A stretch of DNA of 5,848 nt, taken from positions 1-5,848 of the forward strand of contig PBPD01000159.1 in NCBI GenBank assembly GCA_002725445.1. The letters run 5' to 3'. Of this stretch, positions 5,024-5,848 are shown one piece after another (position 1 is the stretch's first letter; each line of letters opens with the position of its first letter). A program made the translations under genes and the position numbers. Source of the DNA: Rickettsiales bacterium (GTDB taxonomy: Bacteria > Pseudomonadota > Alphaproteobacteria > Rickettsiales > UBA3002). The notes below the pieces were generated by a model. That model did no database searches. It worked only from the letters and a program-made list of their open reading frames with translations, and was not told the DNA's origin.

Positions 5024-5581
5024 TGGTGGCGGCAGGCGCTTAACAATCGCTTCCAGCACATCTTCGATGCCGATGCCGGTTTTGGCCGAGCACATCACCG
5101 CCTCGGACGCATCAATGCCGATTACATCCTCAATCTGCTGACGCACGCGTTCTGGTTCCGCCGCAGGCAGATCCACCTTGTTGAGCACGGGGATAATCTC
5201 GTGATCCACATCAATCGCCTTATACACATTGGCGAGGGTTTGTGCTTCCACTCCTTGCGCCGCATCCACTACCAGCAGCGAGCCTTCGCACGCCGCCAGA
5301 CAGCGGCTCACCTCGTAGGTGAAATCCACGTGGCCGGGCGTATCCATCAAATTCAGCACATACTCTTCGCCGTTCAGCGCCTTATAATCCAGTCGCACGG
5401 TCTGGCTTTTAATGGTAATGCCGCGCTCGCGCTCCAGCTCCATATTATCCAGCATCTGCTCGTGCAAATCGCGGTCTTCCACGGCTTTGCAGGCCTGAAT
5501 CAACCGGTCGGCCAGTGTGCTTTTGCCATGGTCGATATGGGCGATAATCGAGAAATTACGTATATGGTCAAGTCTGCTCAT
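5012..5581 (-). CDS. lepA: LepA (EF4) N-terminal fragment: GTPase domain only
   Basis: The 189 residues form the complete G domain of elongation factor 4. The order is AHIDHGKST (P-loop, 14-22), RGITIKS (switch I, Thr56), DTPGH (G3, 80-84), NKVD (G4, 134-137) and SAK (G5, 165-167). All GTP-binding residues are intact, including the translational-GTPase His84. The domain ends at PPP (184-186), after which normal LepA enters domain II. Here two or three non-native residues and a TAG follow, and the rest of the protein is encoded at 986-2239. The start MSRLDHIRNFSIIAHIDHGK is the usual LepA start. An in-frame TTG 30 nt upstream lacks homology and would overlap the -10. No Shine-Dalgarno sequence precedes the ATG. 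The product might fold and bind GTP but lacks the ribosome-binding domains that give EF4 its function. It is either a pseudogene half or the G-domain partner of a split EF4. Confidence 0.92.
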   Translation of the reverse strand: MSRLDHIRNFSIIAHIDHGKSTLADRLIQACKAVEDRDLHEQMLDNMELERERGITIKSQTVRLDYKALNGEEYVLNLMDTPGHVDFTYEVSRCLAACEGSLLVVDAAQGVEAQTLANVYKAIDVDHEIIPVLNKVDLPAAEPERVRQQIEDVIGIDASEAVMCSAKTGIGIEDVLEAIVKRLPPPRVL

Positions 5582-5588
5582 GGCGCGG

Positions 5589-5597
5589 GTTATATCA
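5589..5597 (-). promoter_or_regulatory. Extended -10 promoter of lepA, suggesting leaderless mRNA
   Basis: Read on the minus strand the site is TGATATAAC, a TGn extended -10 with TATAAC (5 of 6 to TATAAT). Only seven bases separate it from the lepA ATG at 5581, so transcription would start at or next to the A of the start codon. The absence of a ribosome-binding site agrees with a leaderless message. No good -35 is visible, which an extended -10 can tolerate. Confidence 0.45.
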
Positions 5598-5652
5598 CAG
5601 TTGCACGCCAAAGCCAGCCAGATTTGTAATCCACTGTAACTTGGGCGATATC

Positions 5653-5692
5653 GCTGTCATCAAACCATCACGCAGCTGTCACCAAACCGTCA
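5653..5692 (+). promoter_or_regulatory. Pair of 18-bp direct repeats spaced two helical turns
   Basis: GCTGTCATCAAACCATCA (5653-5670) and GCTGTCACCAAACCGTCA (5675-5692) match at 16 of 18 bases with a 22-bp period. They lie upstream of a TATACT -10 candidate (5704-5709). The second copy covers the position where the -35 should be, and no -35 consensus is present there. This arrangement suits a regulator bound twice on the same DNA face, likely an activator of the right-hand gene or a repressor. Confidence 0.4.
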
Positions 5693-5740
5693 TACTGCCA
5701 CGCTATACTCCATACTGAAAAGGAGTGTGCGCAGCGTCTT

Positions 5741-5848
5741 ATGAGCAAATCGCCCGAACAGCCAATGCAAGCCATCGCAACCGCCTGCCGGTTGTTCGAC
5801 CAGTATTACCGAAATTACGACGGCAAACCCAGCGACACCCTCACCGCC
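5741..5848 (+). CDS. Start of an unrecognised gene, 3' end beyond window
   Basis: The ATG at 5741 opens a frame that stays open for 36 codons to the right edge. The visible protein starts MSKSPEQPMQAIATACRLFD and continues with a Tyr-rich YYRNYDGKPSD segment. It has no signal peptide. A strong AGGAG (5721-5725) lies upstream, but its 15-nt spacing is long. No alternative ATG, GTG or TTG in this frame fits better, and an internal ATG at 5765 is further away. A TATACT -10 candidate at 5704-5709 and a pair of direct repeats precede it. The gene is divergent from lepA, so the 159-bp gap holds both promoters. Too little is visible to assign a family. Confidence 0.55.
   Translation, partial: MSKSPEQPMQAIATACRLFDQYYRNYDGKPSDTLTA

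Larger units (their letters stand above)
4837..5043 (+). pseudogene. Truncated second type IV prepilin-like gene
   Basis: From the ATG at 4837 the frame reads MTESREGFSLVELSIVLVIL and continues in the prepilin pattern. It has a seven-residue leader ending in Gly, Phe at +1, Glu at +5 of the mature protein, and the hydrophobic helix. Homology to the upstream prepilin stops around 4998 (QTATH), exactly where its partner continues with FRDKYFALPGDM. The remaining residues, FKRGATARVVAAGA, come from the junction and the antisense strand of lepA, ending in TAA at 5041-5043. The whole globular domain, some 200 residues, is absent. A CAGG (4825-4828) lies 8 nt before the chosen ATG; upstream in-frame ATGs at 4720, 4795 and 4822 would give unusually long leaders. 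A Gly-to-Cys change (position 4933) sits in the hydrophobic helix. The stump could still insert in the membrane but could not form a normal pilin. It overlaps the 3' end of the lepA N-terminal half by 32 bp, tail to tail. Confidence 0.8.

Noticed and set aside
5582..5611. TTG start of lepA giving ten extra N-terminal residues
   Set aside because: The added residues have no LepA homology, and the extended -10 would lie inside the coding sequence. The ATG at 5581 gives the usual LepA N-terminus.

Overview
The window looks like a piece of an alphaproteobacterial chromosome. The LepA protein ends in the way typical of alphaproteobacterial EF4 (a lysine/arginine-rich tail, then a FIAALKM-type end). 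The pilin-like proteins belong to a prepilin family (GFSLVELSIVLVILGLLTGG start, ALPGDM motif) that I associate with environmental or host-associated Alphaproteobacteria. I cannot name a genus. There are no tRNA, rRNA, CRISPR, transposase or integrase genes.

Layout from left to right. Positions 1-577 (minus) hold the 5' part of an unrecognised, Glu/Ala-rich helical protein that runs off the left edge. Positions 578-791 are an AT-rich divergent intergenic region with a sigma70-like promoter and nested inverted repeats. A small plus-strand gene of unknown function (792-956) follows. Next, on the minus strand, is the C-terminal two thirds of lepA (986-2239), and then a complete putative amidoligase gene (2287-3786, minus). 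A divergent intergenic region leads to a complete prepilin-like gene (3938-4711, plus) and a second, truncated prepilin-like gene (4837-5043, plus). The N-terminal GTPase domain of lepA (5012-5581, minus) comes next, and the start of an unknown plus-strand gene (from 5741) leaves the right edge.

The main result is that lepA, encoding the ribosomal back-translocase EF4, is cut in two by about 2.8 kb of foreign DNA carrying the amidoligase gene, one intact pilin gene and one broken pilin gene. Both lepA halves are free of internal stops or frameshifts. Together they add up to about 600 residues, the normal LepA length. The cut lies in the linker right after the GTPase domain (the PPP motif). 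A 6-of-7 direct repeat (GCATGCG / GCACGCG) sits at the two junctions, and removing the DNA between the copies would rejoin lepA in frame. The insert carries no recombinase and truncates its own pilin gene at the right junction. It therefore resembles a captured chromosomal fragment or a recombination product more than an autonomous element. A misassembly is the main alternative.

Regulatory signals of note are a leaderless-looking lepA start (extended -10 ending 7 nt before the ATG), a 22-bp-spaced pair of 18-bp direct repeats upstream of the right-hand gene, and an 86-bp near-identical repeat (84/86) shared by the two pilin genes.
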